DNA from: Rhyacophila brunnea
Taxonomy: Eukaryota > Arthropoda > Insecta > Trichoptera > Rhyacophilidae
Direction: 5' to 3'
Length of the DNA: 64,000 bases
NCBI GenBank assembly: GCA_022495005.1
Contig: JAGYXB010000800.1
Coordinates: 1 to 64,000, forward strand
Under the pieces are notes generated by a model that worked only from the letters and a program-made list of their open reading frames with translations, did not search any database and was not told the DNA's origin. The position numbers and the translations under genes are program-made. Within the stretch, counting starts at the first letter, position 1. Every line of letters starts with the position of its first letter. Below are positions 12,350-24,069 of this stretch, one piece after another.

Positions 12350-12507
12350 GTACTGTTCGGTTTTCAGGAATACAGCGGAAAACACATTTTGAAAATAGCC
12401 GATAAACTAGATTATTTGTTAGGTTAACCTAATCAAACCTAACCTAACCTAACCCAACCTATTTACAAAATGTGTTTTCCGCTGTATTCCTGATAACCGA
12501 ACAGTAC
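12350..12507. mobile_element. Foldback MITE with CCTAA-type core, copy 2
   Basis: Same arms as 1-212: it starts GTACTGTTCGGTTTTCAGG and ends CTGATAACCGAACAGTAC. The core reads CCTAACCTAACCTAACCC, so the telomere-like strand is opposite to copy 1. The right arm lacks the AATAGCCGATAAACTAG segment present in the left arm, an internal deletion. Confidence 0.85.
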
Positions 12508-12553
12508 GGAATATTTTTCTTTGATAATTGATGAGCATTGTCAGCGGTGATTT

Positions 12554-12925
12554 TATTTAAGACTATACTTTAGCTGGGGAACGGTCTAAAACGATCGTGA
12601 CTACGCGACGCGAAGATTGTGCAAACGACGCGTGCAGAACAAAACATAATTTGTCATAAAAATTCAACAGTCGTCCATTTAATGTTATGTTTATTGTTCT
12701 ATTAGTAATAATAATAATATATTCATTGACATGTTTTCTTTTTCAAGTAAATGGGTAACGTTTTTTAGTCATGTTTACACGATTTAAGAATTAATTCCCC
12801 GACGCCATCACAAAACAAATTGACGTGTTCACAGCTCGACTTTCGCTCTCCGATTGGCAGCGAGTCCAAAATTTCGTCGCACCTGTAGTTGAAAATTATT
12901 TGCCATTTCACTGATGTATGCTCTT
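12554..12925 (+). repeat. Dispersed repeat G, copy 1
   Basis: It aligns along about 370 bp with the reverse complement of 63124-63483. Shared blocks include GATTGTGCAAA, GACGCGTGC, CATTTAATGTTATGTTTATT, TATTCATTGACATGTTTTC, TTACACGATTTAAGAAT and ATTTCGTCGCACCT. There is no ORF, and terminal inverted repeats were not found. Repeat H follows at 12905. Confidence 0.75.
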
Positions 12926-13130
12926 AGACGACGCGATCAATTTGTTAGAAGATTTTAAAGAGAGCGTCTAAATTCTAAACAGTCAAAATCTGTCAAACAA
13001 TAATTATTGACGAATATCAAGGTCGTGAAAATATACTTATTTCTCACAAATTGAGTATTTTGAAATTAGGTACTACGCAAAAACAGAACAAAATCCCCAC
13101 TACTAACACAAAGGGGCATAATGTAGCATT
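12905..13130 (+). repeat. Dispersed repeat H, copy
   Basis: Shares GACGCGATCAATTTG, AGATTTTAAAGAG, AAACAGTCAAAA and ACTTATTTCTCACA in order with the copies at 3085 and 5505. Confidence 0.55.
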
Positions 13131-13890
13131 AGCACTCTGACAGATACCTACGTACTTGTATCATTAATATAATTGTGTGTTATCACTGTCATCTTTAATA
13201 CTAATTATTTTTAGTTACATAAAGTGAAACTTGGAAAGAGGTTCATTGATATCTTCAATAGATATTTACGTTGGTAGTCACTGCCTCAGGCCTCACATAT
13301 CTAAACCGGTCACTGAGCATTGTGACAAGATTATCATGGAAAAAGATCAAATAAAATTGGATCTTTAGGTACTTACTGTCTGCAATGCTTCAATAACGAA
13401 CAAAGCATTATTTTAATCTCAATGCTATACATACACACTATAGATAGTTCACGGTAAACTGTGCTACGGCGAAATTTAATACGCGACATTTACATGTAAC
13501 CCAAGTAAGTAGGTAGGTATGTAGTTTGATTTTTATATTTTGGTAGGTATCTTTTAATATAATTTAGCTGTGCTTGCCGTAATAACTAAACGTCGTAATG
13601 ATGACGTCTTTACAATTTAATCTCACATAAATTTAATATTCATGTCAAAATACAACACGGTTTCTAATAATAATCACCCGCTGGTGTATGTTATTATTAT
13701 TAGTTAATCATAAAACTTCACAAAACGACAAACCAATTTTTCGGCACTTTTGATATAAGCTATACAAAAAATATTTAATATGTAATTGGATAGTAATAAA
13801 TCTGATTAATATTTTAAACACTTTGAGGTTTATACATCAATTTCGCACAACATTCCTTCCAGTCGGCGCACATCAAAAATGAAATCAATC
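13131..13890. other. Unassigned AT-rich DNA
   Basis: No gene or repeat recognised. Confidence 0.35.
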
Positions 13891-14601
13891 CCCCACGGCA
13901 TGCGCACACACAAGGGGGGTCCTCGGGTCTAGAATCCCCCCCCCCAGGAAGGAAAAAGTCACAAATTATTTAGGTGAATACGTTGTTATTAAAAAAAAGT
14001 TTGCAAATAATATTGTCATGTAGTATGTCTAATAGACACAAACGGACACCTACGGTTGTGATAATTAATTTCGGGAGGATTAATGCAAGTAATAAGTACT
14101 AACATAAAACTAATATTATGGAAACAAAATAAAAATTGACAATAATTAAAGCAACCGGTAACCGCATCAATATAATATATTGTGCGTGTACCTACACTAG
14201 TGGCGTATACACCCTGCTGCCATACGAGTAGAATATAATAATATACCCCTCCACCTAAGTAAAAAAAAAACCGTAGTAAATCATCATATTGGATTAATTT
14301 AAATAAAACAACGTTAATTTCATTACTTTTCCGAAAACAGTATAATTGTAACGAAAAGTTAAGTAAATTTAATTGTTTATTTTTGAACAGAGAATTTATT
14401 TAAATTTTCTTGATTATTAATAAATAAAATAAATTGAATAAATAATAGATGCATGATATATTTTATTTTGATTACAATGTCTTTTCTCCAAGGGTTGACT
14501 GTTAACAGTGTTAACACAATTGAAGTTATTATATTAGATACTTATATTTTTTCGAATTGTGCCCCCCATTCCATTTTTCTGTGTGCGCGCCTGCCCCACG
14601 G
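13891..14601 (+). mobile_element. TIR element A, probable complete copy
   Basis: The left terminus reads CCCCACGGCATGCGCACACA followed by a G run and a C run. The right terminus, on the other strand, reads CCGTGGGGCAGGCGCGCACA followed by CAGAAAAATGG and a G run. These are imperfect inverted termini of the same family seen at 15564, 42260 (minus), 56320 (minus) and 62364. The 711 bp between them has no transposase. Pairing the two ends as one element is inference. Confidence 0.5.
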
Positions 14602-14669
14602 ATCTTCACGCTTCATTCGAAATAGAATTAAAAAATATGTAGTACCTACTCATCAATAACGGAAACCCG

Positions 14670-14945
14670 AGTCCTTTAATTAAAAAAGTTACCCGTTGAT
14701 TACTTAAGTGTTACTCCCAGTTTGGCCCGAGGCCCCGCTTCTCGGGCCAGGTGAGTAAGTGCGGCCTCGCCGGTCGGCGTACACTTTTGAGGCATTTGCG
14801 CCTCACAGGTGTTAATTTACTAAATATATAATTAACCCTAAATTAGCTCGGCCGAATGACTTACGTGATACCTCTAACTGAAGGCATAAATCATCGGAGC
14901 CTCGTGGGTTACCTGACGTCACTTCGAGCTTGATTAAATTTATTA
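14670..14945. promoter_or_regulatory. Candidate enhancer: homeodomain and E-box words
   Basis: The tract is G+C rich in its first half (GGCCCGAGGCCCCGC) and then dense in binding-site words: TTAATTAA, ATAATTAACC, CAGGTGTTAATT, TGACTTACGTGA and CTGACGTCAC. No ORF covers it. The density of homeodomain cores plus CRE- and E-box-like words suggests a developmental regulatory element, possibly of the gene ending at 30123. Confidence 0.3.
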
Positions 14946-15142
14946 TGAATTAAATAATAAAAAAACTAGGTATTTAAATATCGGGTTATCCTCCCATCTG
15001 TAATACGGCATTTTAAGAATGTTTGAAATTATACAAAAAAATTCATAGTTTTTTTGTGTCGAAAACCTCTTAAATTCATTATTGTACTCGAAATGATACG
15101 TCTTCTGTTGGTCAAGGTTAGGTATCTTTATTCAATTAATTG

Positions 15143-15385
15143 AACGCCCACGGTGGCCGCGCGGCTTAAGCGTTGGACTATCACGCCGTGGGTCCCAGGC
15201 TCGATTCCTGGGACTGGCAAGTACACATATTCTTTTTCAATTTGTGTGAGAGTCAGGGTATGGGCCTAATAGGTTGAGCAAGTGGCTGACATCCATTTCT
15301 AGTAAAAAACAAAAATCTGTTAATACAAACCTCTACTCTGTGGAGGCCCATAATATGATCTTATTAGGATCGGACATGGTCGAAA
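15143..15385 (+). mobile_element. tRNA-derived SINE S1, full length with target duplication
   Basis: The best-preserved head reads GGTGGCCGCGCGGCTTAAGC, with box B-like GGCTCGATTCC. The S1 body follows, then TTATTAGGATCGGACATGG and an A run. TTCAATTAATTG at 15131-15142 and TTCAATTGATTG at 15392-15403 are an 11-of-12 target duplication. It matches the S1 copies at 27326 (+) and 50355 (-). Confidence 0.9.
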
Positions 15386-15563
15386 AAAAAATTCAATTGA
15401 TTGCTGCAGGGATGTAGGTACTTACCTAATATAGACCGGATAAGGTAACTGATTGAAGAAAGAGGTATAATTTACCGCCACGAGAATTCCAGACTTCATA
15501 TGACAAAAAGACTTTACAAATATTTAAATGGGATGCCATGGCACATCTACCATAATTATACTG

Positions 15564-16152
15564 ACCTGGTATAGGTCTGCAAACAAAGGAGGGGAGGTTC
15601 GGGTGCGGACACCCCCAGAAATGGAAAAATATACATTATTCAAGTATATTGAATATTACTTCTACTTCGGCAGGGCCTCATGACCGAGGATCGTGACCTG
15701 GATGTTTTGTCTCTCAAACAGCCTTCTCAACGAGTTAGCCTCACACTCCTTGGCGTTCTACGACACGCAAGGCCTGTGGCCACTGGAAGTCTCGCTGCAC
15801 TCATAAATTGGTGCAACTGTGGTGACATTACAGATCTTAATAAATACGACCGTTAAGCTACGCGCATTCGACAACCACTAAAGTCGTTAATACGACAGAT
15901 TACAATAGCTCGTAGGCGAACACCCTTAGTGCAGGTCATTTGTTTGCCAGAAGCGGATTGTCTTGATATGAAGAATGTACATGGAAAAGTACCCTATTTT
16001 GCGGTTGAAGCGATGAGAATAATAATGTGTAAGTAAGTGGCACCTGCTAGATTTTCTTAGCTCGTCACATTAAAAATCAATATAAAAATATTCTGGATTT
16101 TTTCAAAATTGACCTCCCCAAACTATTTTTTTCTGTGTACGCCTGGCCAGGT
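15564..16152 (+). mobile_element. TIR element A, 589-bp copy
   Basis: It starts ACCTGGTATAGGTCTGC with GGGGAGGTTCGGGTGCGG inside. It ends, on the other strand, ACCTGGCCAGGCGTACACAG followed by GGGGAGGTC. The interior word CTCATGACCGAGGATC and the block ending CACTCATAAATTGG match the minus-strand copy at 41449-41566. No transposase ORF is present, so it is non-autonomous. Confidence 0.65.
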
Positions 16153-16238
16153 ACCGCCATCCTTTCCGCAGTCTACACAACCATGTATTCATGAGACACG
16201 GTTTAGTGATTAGTACAAAAGATCAGGTAAAGTCCAAA

Positions 16239-16394
16239 TTTCTTTTATTTTGTTAACTGTCAATTCATGGTGGAACTGCATTGTATTGTTGTTTTTAGTT
16301 AATAAAACGCAATTTTTTTATAGTACTTATTCCACTTTTAAAGTGGAATAAGTACTATAAAAAAATTGCGTTTTATGAAATAAAAACAACAATA
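16239..16394 (-). mobile_element. Hairpin retroposon J, copy 2, with 11-bp target duplication
   Basis: Perfect TAAAGTCCAAA repeats flank it at 16228-16238 and 16395-16405. On the minus strand it has the same order as copy 1: palindromic 5' half, TTCCACCATGAATTGACAG, and an A-rich end. Here the loop of copy 1 is missing, so the hairpin is nearly perfect around AGTACTTATTCCACTTTAAA, with arms of about 65 bp. Confidence 0.8.
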
Positions 16395-16794
16395 TAAAGT
16401 CCAAAGGGAAATTGATTTACTCTTCAGCTCAAAACTGAGAGAATTCTGTCGTTAAGGAATGGAAATTTAAAAGCAAGCTACGAGTACTATAGGAAGAAAT
16501 CTAAACAATAATTACCTAAAATATAGCTTATAGTATAAAGTTCCGATTTCGTTATCATAATATGGAAATACCATTTTTATTTAGAAGTCTTTCCAATAGA
16601 TGGCATTAATTTACTATTATTACGTCAGGTAGGGCAAAATGAATTTAAAATCTTAGGCTTCATGAATTATAGTGTTATAGTTAGATAGTTAATACCTAGA
16701 AACTATTTGATTATATCTATATTATTTAAATAAGTTTCATAATAATACCATTCATTGCAACGATCGTGTGTTTTTTTTGTTGTTTTTAATTTAG

Positions 16795-16995
16795 TTGAAC
16801 TTTCTTCCTGTCCATTGTTGTTAGCTTACGTCAGTTGCGTGCAGGAATGAGAGCTTTACCGTCGCTGTGGGTCCTGGCATCCGCAGTAATTATATCTCTT
16901 CGGGCCGGTGTGAAGATTCGTTGCCGGCAAATATAATTTGACGTGAGAGAGCACACTACATTTCACGAAGATATTCCGCTGGTGGTACAAAGATA
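16795..16995. promoter_or_regulatory. G+C-rich tract, candidate enhancer
   Basis: A compositionally distinct 200-bp tract with CCATTGTTGTTAGC (Sox-like CATTGTT), TTACGTCAG, GCAGTAATTATATC (homeodomain core) and TGCCGGCAAATATAATTTG. No ORF and no repeat match. Function is inferred. Confidence 0.25.
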
Positions 16996-17636
16996 CGATC
17001 TCATTTAGGTACTATATTGGACTATTATTAATTCGTTATCAGTACATATATTTTTTTAAATAACTGAGACAAATTTTGTCATATTTTCGTATATTCCTAA
17101 AGATTAGCAAGGAGATAAATGAGTGAGGTAGGTAATATTTAAGCGAAATTGTTGTGCATTGACTGCCCTGTTAGGTGGTGTTGCCAATTAACCATTTTTT
17201 TGGCAGATTTTAATTCCGTACTCCATAAGAAGTGTCTAAGCCAGGGCAATATCCTGGTCAATGAAAAACCATATCATTTGAATGGCGTCTAGCCCGCGAA
17301 AAATGCATACGTTCGCTTAGCGTTAGCTTACGTTGGCAATAATAACATTCATATGTCCAACATATTATACCATAATACTATAAAAACCCTTGAATGTTGA
17401 CGTAGGTACTTACACTTTTTGAAAATTAATTTATTATGGTTAGCACAGCTTTTATTTTTATTTGACAATCTTATAACCACCAATATAGTAAAAGATACGG
17501 TTTATGTCTAATAGATTTAATAATTTGTGTCGAGTTTGTGAACCTTCTTTATTTGATTTTGGAAAAATTTTCTTATTTTCTTCCCATAAATTTCGTCGTT
17601 GGTGTTTTTATGAATATCATGGACACGTCAAATCTA
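16996..17636. other. Unassigned DNA
   Basis: No gene or repeat recognised. Confidence 0.35.
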
Positions 17637-17818
17637 CCCGTCTAAGAGTTAAGACACACGGCCATGCAAATTGCCGCGTTCTTGTCACGTCCACGCGGAT
17701 ACTAGGATGGTTCGCGATGCCAGATGTACATTGCATTGTCTATGCAAATACTGACCCAGCACCCGCGTCAATGAGGCGCGAATATGGACACTTGCAACGT
17801 CGCGTGTCTTAGCCCTTA
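17637..17818. mobile_element. Foldback element, imperfect arms
   Basis: The left end reads GAGTTAAGACACACGGCC and the right end reads CGCGTGTCTTAGCCC, whose reverse complement is GGGCTAAGACACGCG. The G+C-rich, CpG-rich interior is unlike the flanks. It abuts the next GC-rich element. The ORF crossing it (17504-17812) is therefore not a gene. Confidence 0.5.
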
Positions 17819-17975
17819 GTGCTTGGCCAAAGTGAATGCGTGGGCAGCGGGGCGGCAGCGGTGCGACAGCGGTGCGTAAAACTCAAACGTATAACGGTGT
17901 GTGAAATGCCCAACAAAGAAACTGTCTACGAATATTTCACACACGGTGCTACCGCCCGCTCGATCACTGTGTTCT
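17811..17975. mobile_element. GC-rich foldback family K, diverged copy
   Basis: It shares CCCTTAGTG, AACTCAAACGTATAA, CTGTCTACGAA and TTTCACACACGGT with the much more perfect palindrome at 26771-26981. Confidence 0.6.
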
Positions 17976-19103
17976 AGTACATACACGTAAGTACATAAAT
18001 TTCACGGTAATTGGTAATAATTTGGTCGGTGCTGGACGATGAACATAAGCACTGTTGACTCACATATACTAACTACTGGACTGGGAAAATCATCATGTCA
18101 ATATTAGGTTAATTTTTTTATGGAGGCTTTGCTATCATCTGCAATAGGCTGAAAAAATGTTTGAAAGTATAACAAGGCTGATTTGTAGAGGTTGACTAGG
18201 GTTGAGGGAAACGGAGTGGTAGACCACAGCCACGGTATCTAGCGAGATGGAGTTGAGAATGATCATCGTAGAGGACTGGAGGAGTTTACTTTCCAGTAGT
18301 TGGCAACACTGACTCAGGTGTACCGTGTTAGCGCTTATCATTCGAAAAGATCAGGTTACTTCGAAATATTTACGCCGTACATCATTGCGCGAATGGCCAA
18401 ACTCGCCGAGACGCGCGATTCAATTGAGAAATTTTGATAAACGATACACGATATCGTACCCGGTCGCAATATTCGTACATAAATCAATGCCCTGTGACAA
18501 TCCTAAATTATGCAAATGTCTTTTTCTAGATGCCCGTAACAGATTTAAAAAAAAAGCAATTCAAAAAATGTGTAAAAAAAATGTTGTGAACATTAATTTT
18601 ACAAGATAAGTGTTGTGGTACATATTTAATAAACAAAATAATGCCATGAGAAAACAAGTCGGCAGTGTTTAGCCCGGTGGTCTAGCGACTGGTTTTCCGT
18701 TTTAGATTTGAGATATTATCACCTTGAAAAAAAATGTAATAGGTTACATTTGATTGAAACATCGTAAATTGATTTAGTGTTCTTAGTAATATTGTAAAAT
18801 ATAATAATTACGATTGAATTAGCAATATTAATAGGACATTAAAATATTATGTTCAGTCTATTCTTATACTAAACTTATTGTAAATTTAATATACTTACGT
18901 ATTTTATTATCTTGGTGGCCTCAAAAAATGCATTTGCGTACTTAAATTTTATACTCCGTCTTATTGTGTTATTATAAAATCAAGGAAATTATAATTGTCC
19001 CGGTGTGTATAAGACACATTGATCAAGATATAACAATAGGTTTTAATTTTTGAATTTAGAATTTTGAATAATTTTAGTTTCCCTTTGGCCCAGCGCATCT
19101 GTT
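17976..19103. other. Unassigned DNA
   Basis: The ORFs at 18135 (minus, 68 codons) and 18325 (plus, 94 codons) lack motifs and splice context. A tRNA A-box-like word at about 18675 (GGTGGTCTAGCGACTGG) has no box B after it. Confidence 0.35.
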
Positions 19104-19324
19104 CTATACACAAGGCGGCTATCGAGGTTAGTTTATCATATTTATATATTGAGGCGGTTATGTGTTACAGTAAGTTAACCGTTTAATTAAACAGTCAAAA
19201 AGTGCTGTTTTAACAGCTCCTCTCTATGCTGTATTAACGTTTAGAACGACAATTATTATAATATCTCAATAGATAAATATGATAAACTACCGTCGATAGC
19301 CATCGATTAACGCCTTGTGTATAG
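19104..19324. mobile_element. MITE with about 55-bp terminal inverted repeats, TA-flanked
   Basis: The left end reads CTATACACAAGGCGGCTATC and the right end, reversed, reads CTATACACAAGGCGTTAATC. The arms continue to TTATCATATTTAT and TATTGAG. If CACAAGGCG is the true terminus, both sides have TA, the Tc1/mariner target. The interior (GCTGTTTTAACAGCTC) has no ORF. Confidence 0.65.
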
Positions 19325-20109
19325 ATCCTTTATTTCTCCTCCGCATTATTTTAATTAATGCAATGTTTTCCCACCCTTGACAGTTAATACCATTAAAGTT
19401 CACCACATATTACTTATAAAATCACTAATAACTCATACAAAATAATTTGTAGGTATAGAGTTTTGTAATACATATCTACGTACAACTTACCCCACGGTAA
19501 AATGCTCCGCGAACAACGTAATCCCAATGCTGTAATGAAGAATAAAATACTAATAGCAAAATATAATGATAAAGAAATAGGTATAATTTTTAGATATTCA
19601 TCATATATAATAATAATTACCTAAACAAACAAAACACACTTGAAATATTTTTATACGTACGTGATAAATATATTAATTTATAATCTATCATGAATTACCA
19701 TTAAGCCAACGACGAAATTCGTGAAAAGATTAAAATATAAGTAAAATCTTTTAAAATTTTTAGTCACAATTTACAATATTGTCATTTATCATGAGATTGG
19801 TACGGTAACGCAGTGTTACATTACATAATGATCATATCAGATGAAAGGTTAAAAAAATCATAATTTGCCGTTAGGTTATGTTAAAATTAAATATACTTAT
19901 AGGTTTAACTAAATAGTTTGCTTCAGTATCAAAATGGTTAAAAAAATAACGAACACGTTAAGGTAATCACTAATCATAATATCGATGAGGTATAAACACT
20001 TAGCGAAATTACCTACGATAATTTTTCAATAAATAGGCGTACAGGCTTCTTTGGATTCCGCGTACAAGGGTCTTAAGACATTGTAGGTGTTTTGAGAGAA
20101 AATAAATTG
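19325..20109. other. Unassigned AT-rich DNA
   Basis: Nothing recognised. Confidence 0.35.
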
Positions 20110-20345
20110 CTAATAGTTTTATTACGTCGGCCGCGAGATGTTCTTCCCTGACCTCTCTCAGCATCTTCACACGCAGCTCCGAACATTACGGTCATCATAC
20201 CATCAACAGCAACGCCTTCTAGCGGCAAATTACAGGGCGGCGAGCGTTTGGCTTTTTTTCTTTAAGTTATTTAGCTTCTCGTATCTCCACGACCCCTCCC
20301 GCTCGCCCCGCCACTGCGTGCCGGTGCAGCGCTGATACTGATAAC
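20110..20345. promoter_or_regulatory. G+C-rich tract, possible regulatory element
   Basis: A distinct G+C-rich block including TACGTCGGCCGCGAG, CAGGGCGGCGAGCG and CGCTCGCCCCGCCACTGC. A 65-codon ORF crosses it without recognisable features. Function is unknown. Confidence 0.22.
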
Positions 20346-23300
20346 CTGTGAAGACTCTTGTCATAATATTTTCAATACCCTGCTGTCTTTATGGTATTAC
20401 TTCTTTTGCACTAGATACCCGTCAACCCTTTGAACGATGCAGACACGATTTTTCAATACTTAATACATGTTACATTGGCTTATACTTTCTATATAATTAA
20501 TTAACATAACAGCTTCAGAGACATATAATCTTTTCAAAAAAATCATTGCGCTCGAAACCACATACAGGCGCACACACAGGACACCTCCCCCTCGTGTGCA
20601 TGCCTACTCACATCTATCGCATTCCGGGTGATAGCTTTACCAATTAGTTTCAAAATTTTGGTTAGGTAGAATGGTGTCAAATTATTGTGGCAGTGCAGGT
20701 GATTTATTTGGTGTTTGGTAGTTATCGTTAGTTTCAAATTATAGTGATTTCGTCGTGGTCGAAATGTCAGAAAAATCTGTCCTTCCTCTACCTATCTGTC
20801 TTTATTAAAAATAAGCTAATTGAGTATCTACACTGGAATTATATCACACCATTAATCTGAAAAATAAAAATAACTGTCGCAAACGGCCCTGTTCAAAGAC
20901 ATCTGAGACTAATTCTATTGATAACAGATGAATAAATACAGATTATTCTGGTTATAAATGATATTTATCTACATATATTGTAATAAGGGCGCAATTTGCG
21001 AATTCGCGTTAACGTACTTACAGCATTTGCAGGTGTCCTTATGTAGGTACTATCAATTTCTTTGTGTCAATATGAGCAGTTTTTTTAGATATTGTTAAAG
21101 TAAAAATAAAGAAAGGGTTTTGAAAAAAGGACAGTGGTGAGTTTATAAAAGGAAATAAATTCAAATATAGAACAAATGGCCACTATAAGAATTATCCTAC
21201 ATATTTATAAAAATATATTTTAGTATCTCATATAACTAGTAGTTTGAAATCATATAAAATGTAGACTTTAGCGAAAGTCAAAAGCTTAAATTAATCTACC
21301 AAAAACAATTACAAGCAAATATAACATAACCTAACCTAATCTAAACCATTTTTTATTCGTTGAAAATTAATTTTACTGGTATGTTGGAGATTTGTGTGTC
21401 TTTTTATGGATGTAATAATATTACAATGAATAATATGTTGAATTCAACAAAGTAAGTAACTATTATTTAAAATATGGAGTTGTTTTATTGAGTAACATGA
21501 TTATACAGTTGAAAAAGATCTATCGTACATAATATGGTATTATTTCCTAAGTATAAGTATCGCTCCTTTCCCAGAGATGAAAGAAATCTTTTTTTTCTTC
21601 GCCGACATTATTAGAGAGAACATAGCCTAAGTGTGTTTATATCTCACCTTCGTTTTGCTATAATGATTATTTTTGTCGTTTTCGTTTAATTCAACCTGTA
21701 CTCAGGAAAAAACCGCTCAAAATTATTCAGAGGTCGTCAACTTTAGGTAAGTAGTGAAGCGGATAGTGAATATTGTGGGAATAAATCAAATAATAGGTAT
21801 ATTTTTTTGAATGTTTAAAATGAATTTTACAATGTCGTGTAGCATTATATTCTGTCATGATTCTCCTTTAGAGTTTCATGGAATCTTTGTCTTTCAGTAA
21901 TGGATATCATGTAGCATTCTTGATTTGATCGGTCGAGAGTGTTTGAATGTACTTCGTCTTTTTACTTCATTATTTCTACACAATATTATGACCGGCCTAT
22001 ATACATACATTTCCTCCAATTTGTTTCACATGGGCAAATATCTGAAAACTATATCTCAGATGGTTGAGAGTCAGTCTTCTACCCTTAGCTCTTCGTGGAG
22101 GTTATTCTGGGGATTCTGGGTACATGCCGCAACTAGCGGTGGCTTTTATTGAAGCGCAGAAAACTTTTGATAGGTATATCAGAATATTCCAAAAAACTTT
22201 ATTTTCCGCAATCTGAGGTTTTCAACTCTAAAAAATCATTGAAACATAACTTTATTACTGTATTTTTAACTCCCAGTGGTGGCTAATAATATTACAGCCA
22301 GGTGTTTGCAAAGAGGCCTCCAAAACTGTAATAAAGTACGAATAATAATAATGTTGATTTGATTACACATATTAACTGGATGCGATTTAACTCTGTTAAT
22401 TTTATAACATATATTTATATATAGTATTAATTGATTGGTTTAATTTATATTGTATGTAGCCTCAAAATCATTGAGTAAAAGGACGAACTTTAAAACACCG
22501 CTGCTCCCATAACCACATCGTTCATATCTCAAACACTATAAATAAAAACTAATGGTATACGATTTAAAAAATATATATGAATAGTTTTTAGAAACCAAGC
22601 GAAGGATAGTTCTTATATTTTATTTATTACATCGTTCACGTGGTGAAAAATTATGTCAAATGGTACTACAGGCGGTACAGCCTTATTTTGTACGGGATTT
22701 TAGGTACACAAACAATATAATGCAAGTGATGGCAGTACATAAATTATGTATGCATAATATGCTAATTTATTAAAAGGATATTGAAATTTAATTTAGGCAT
22801 TTATACTACATATTATTCAAATTGAACGTTTTTTCGATAATTAGTAAATCAACACTACGTTATGGGTATTCTTTAACGCGAAAAAATAATTTTGTAATAC
22901 AATATTAATACATTGTACTTTTTAAATAACAGTTGAGGGCCACTGAAGAAGGTGCCACACCGCAGACTATCACTACCTGTAATAACACCAATAACCTTTT
23001 ATTAAAGTGACCATGATATATAATTTGACCCTACAATAATTCTTTTCTTCAACATTTTTTACACACTTAAATGAGTATTAAAAAATCACTTATTTTCTCT
23101 CATACGCGCTCTAATAACATCAGACATGCACACATATATGTTTATTGTTATTAATAATAATAATAATCTAAAATCTCACAGTTTTTATATGGGAATATCA
23201 TTTATTCTTGTTTTATTATCATGGGTGATCATTTGTCATTATTTTTTTAATTCGTTATAATTACTTTGCCACTTATTTAAAGATATAATAGTGAGCATGT

Positions 23301-23459
23301 TGCACATGAATGATAATAAGTATATAATATATGTGCAGGTACATTAAATATGAATATAATGAACGATAATAAATGAATAGGTACTACTTAAATTGACCTA
23401 TTTTTTTGTATTGGTGTTTTAGAATTTACATCAATATTACCTAAGTACAGCAGCCCTAT
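20346..23459. other. Unassigned AT-rich DNA
   Basis: Mostly A+T rich. A short CATAACCTAACCTAATCTAA word near 21324 resembles the MITE core but has no arms. No exon was recognised. Confidence 0.35.
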
Positions 23460-23467
23460 GTTCTAAC

Positions 23468-23715
23468 TAGTGATATCAAGTCACCCGACGACATGACGTA
23501 ATTGTGACGTCAGCCAATACACGCTCGAGGCAAACCGTTCAACACACATTGCTCACCATAGATATTATTACGCTGAAACACCTATTTGTGTATGGGGACA
23601 ATGAATAACGCCAGCATTTGACTAGCGTTATTTTCTCGAATGCTATTATCACTCCGGCAGTACGTCACAATGATGTCATATGACGTCATGTCGACCGGGC
23701 GACTACAACTCGTAA
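23468..23715. mobile_element. MITE with CRE-like arms, probable hAT type
   Basis: Inverted arms: GTCACCCGACGACATGACGT at 23480, mirrored by the reverse of GACGTCATGTCGACCGGGCG ending near 23702. GTTCTAAC at 23460-23467 and 23716-23723 is an 8-bp direct repeat, as hAT transposition leaves. Each arm carries TGACGT/TGACGTCA words of the CREB/ATF type. No ORF. Confidence 0.65.
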
Positions 23716-23732
23716 GTTCTAACATAAGGCCC

Positions 23733-24069
23733 CAGGGCTCGAAATAGACCGGAGCGCACCGGAGCGCCGTTCCGGTTCGTGAAATCGGTAAAATTATCGC
23801 TCCGTCTCGTTTACAAAATAATTTGTCAGTCTGAGCTAGATAGGCCATATAACAAAAAATCTCACTTATTTTTATAAAATACACATAATTTGATAACTAT
23901 GTAATTTTTTTTTTTATTAATTAAGCTACGAAGTCTCAATTGAGTCTTATTTAGCTTTACTTTTAAACATACACTGTTAATACATATTATTACAATAATT
24001 ACTCATACAGTTATTACAATACAAATTCTCGATTGCTCCGGTTCGTAAACTTTTCCATTTCGAGCGCTG
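23733..24069 (-). mobile_element. hAT-type MITE family L, longer copy
   Basis: It starts CAGGGCTCGAAATAGACC and ends CCATTTCGAGCGCTG. On the minus strand it matches the copies at 30874 and 38822: CGAACCGGAGC, ACGAGACGGAGCGATAATTT, ACCGGAACGGCGCTCC. The interior is longer and more diverged. No convincing 8-bp duplication was found (TAAGGCCC versus ATTAAGTA). It lies 17 bp from the CRE-armed MITE. Confidence 0.75.

Noticed and set aside
18670..18700. Third SINE head (GGTGGTCTAGCGACTGG)
   Set aside because: Box A-like only; no box B, body or tail follows.
21324..21350. Interstitial telomere repeat (CCTAACCTAATC)
   Set aside because: Only two to three degenerate units and no foldback arms; probably chance.
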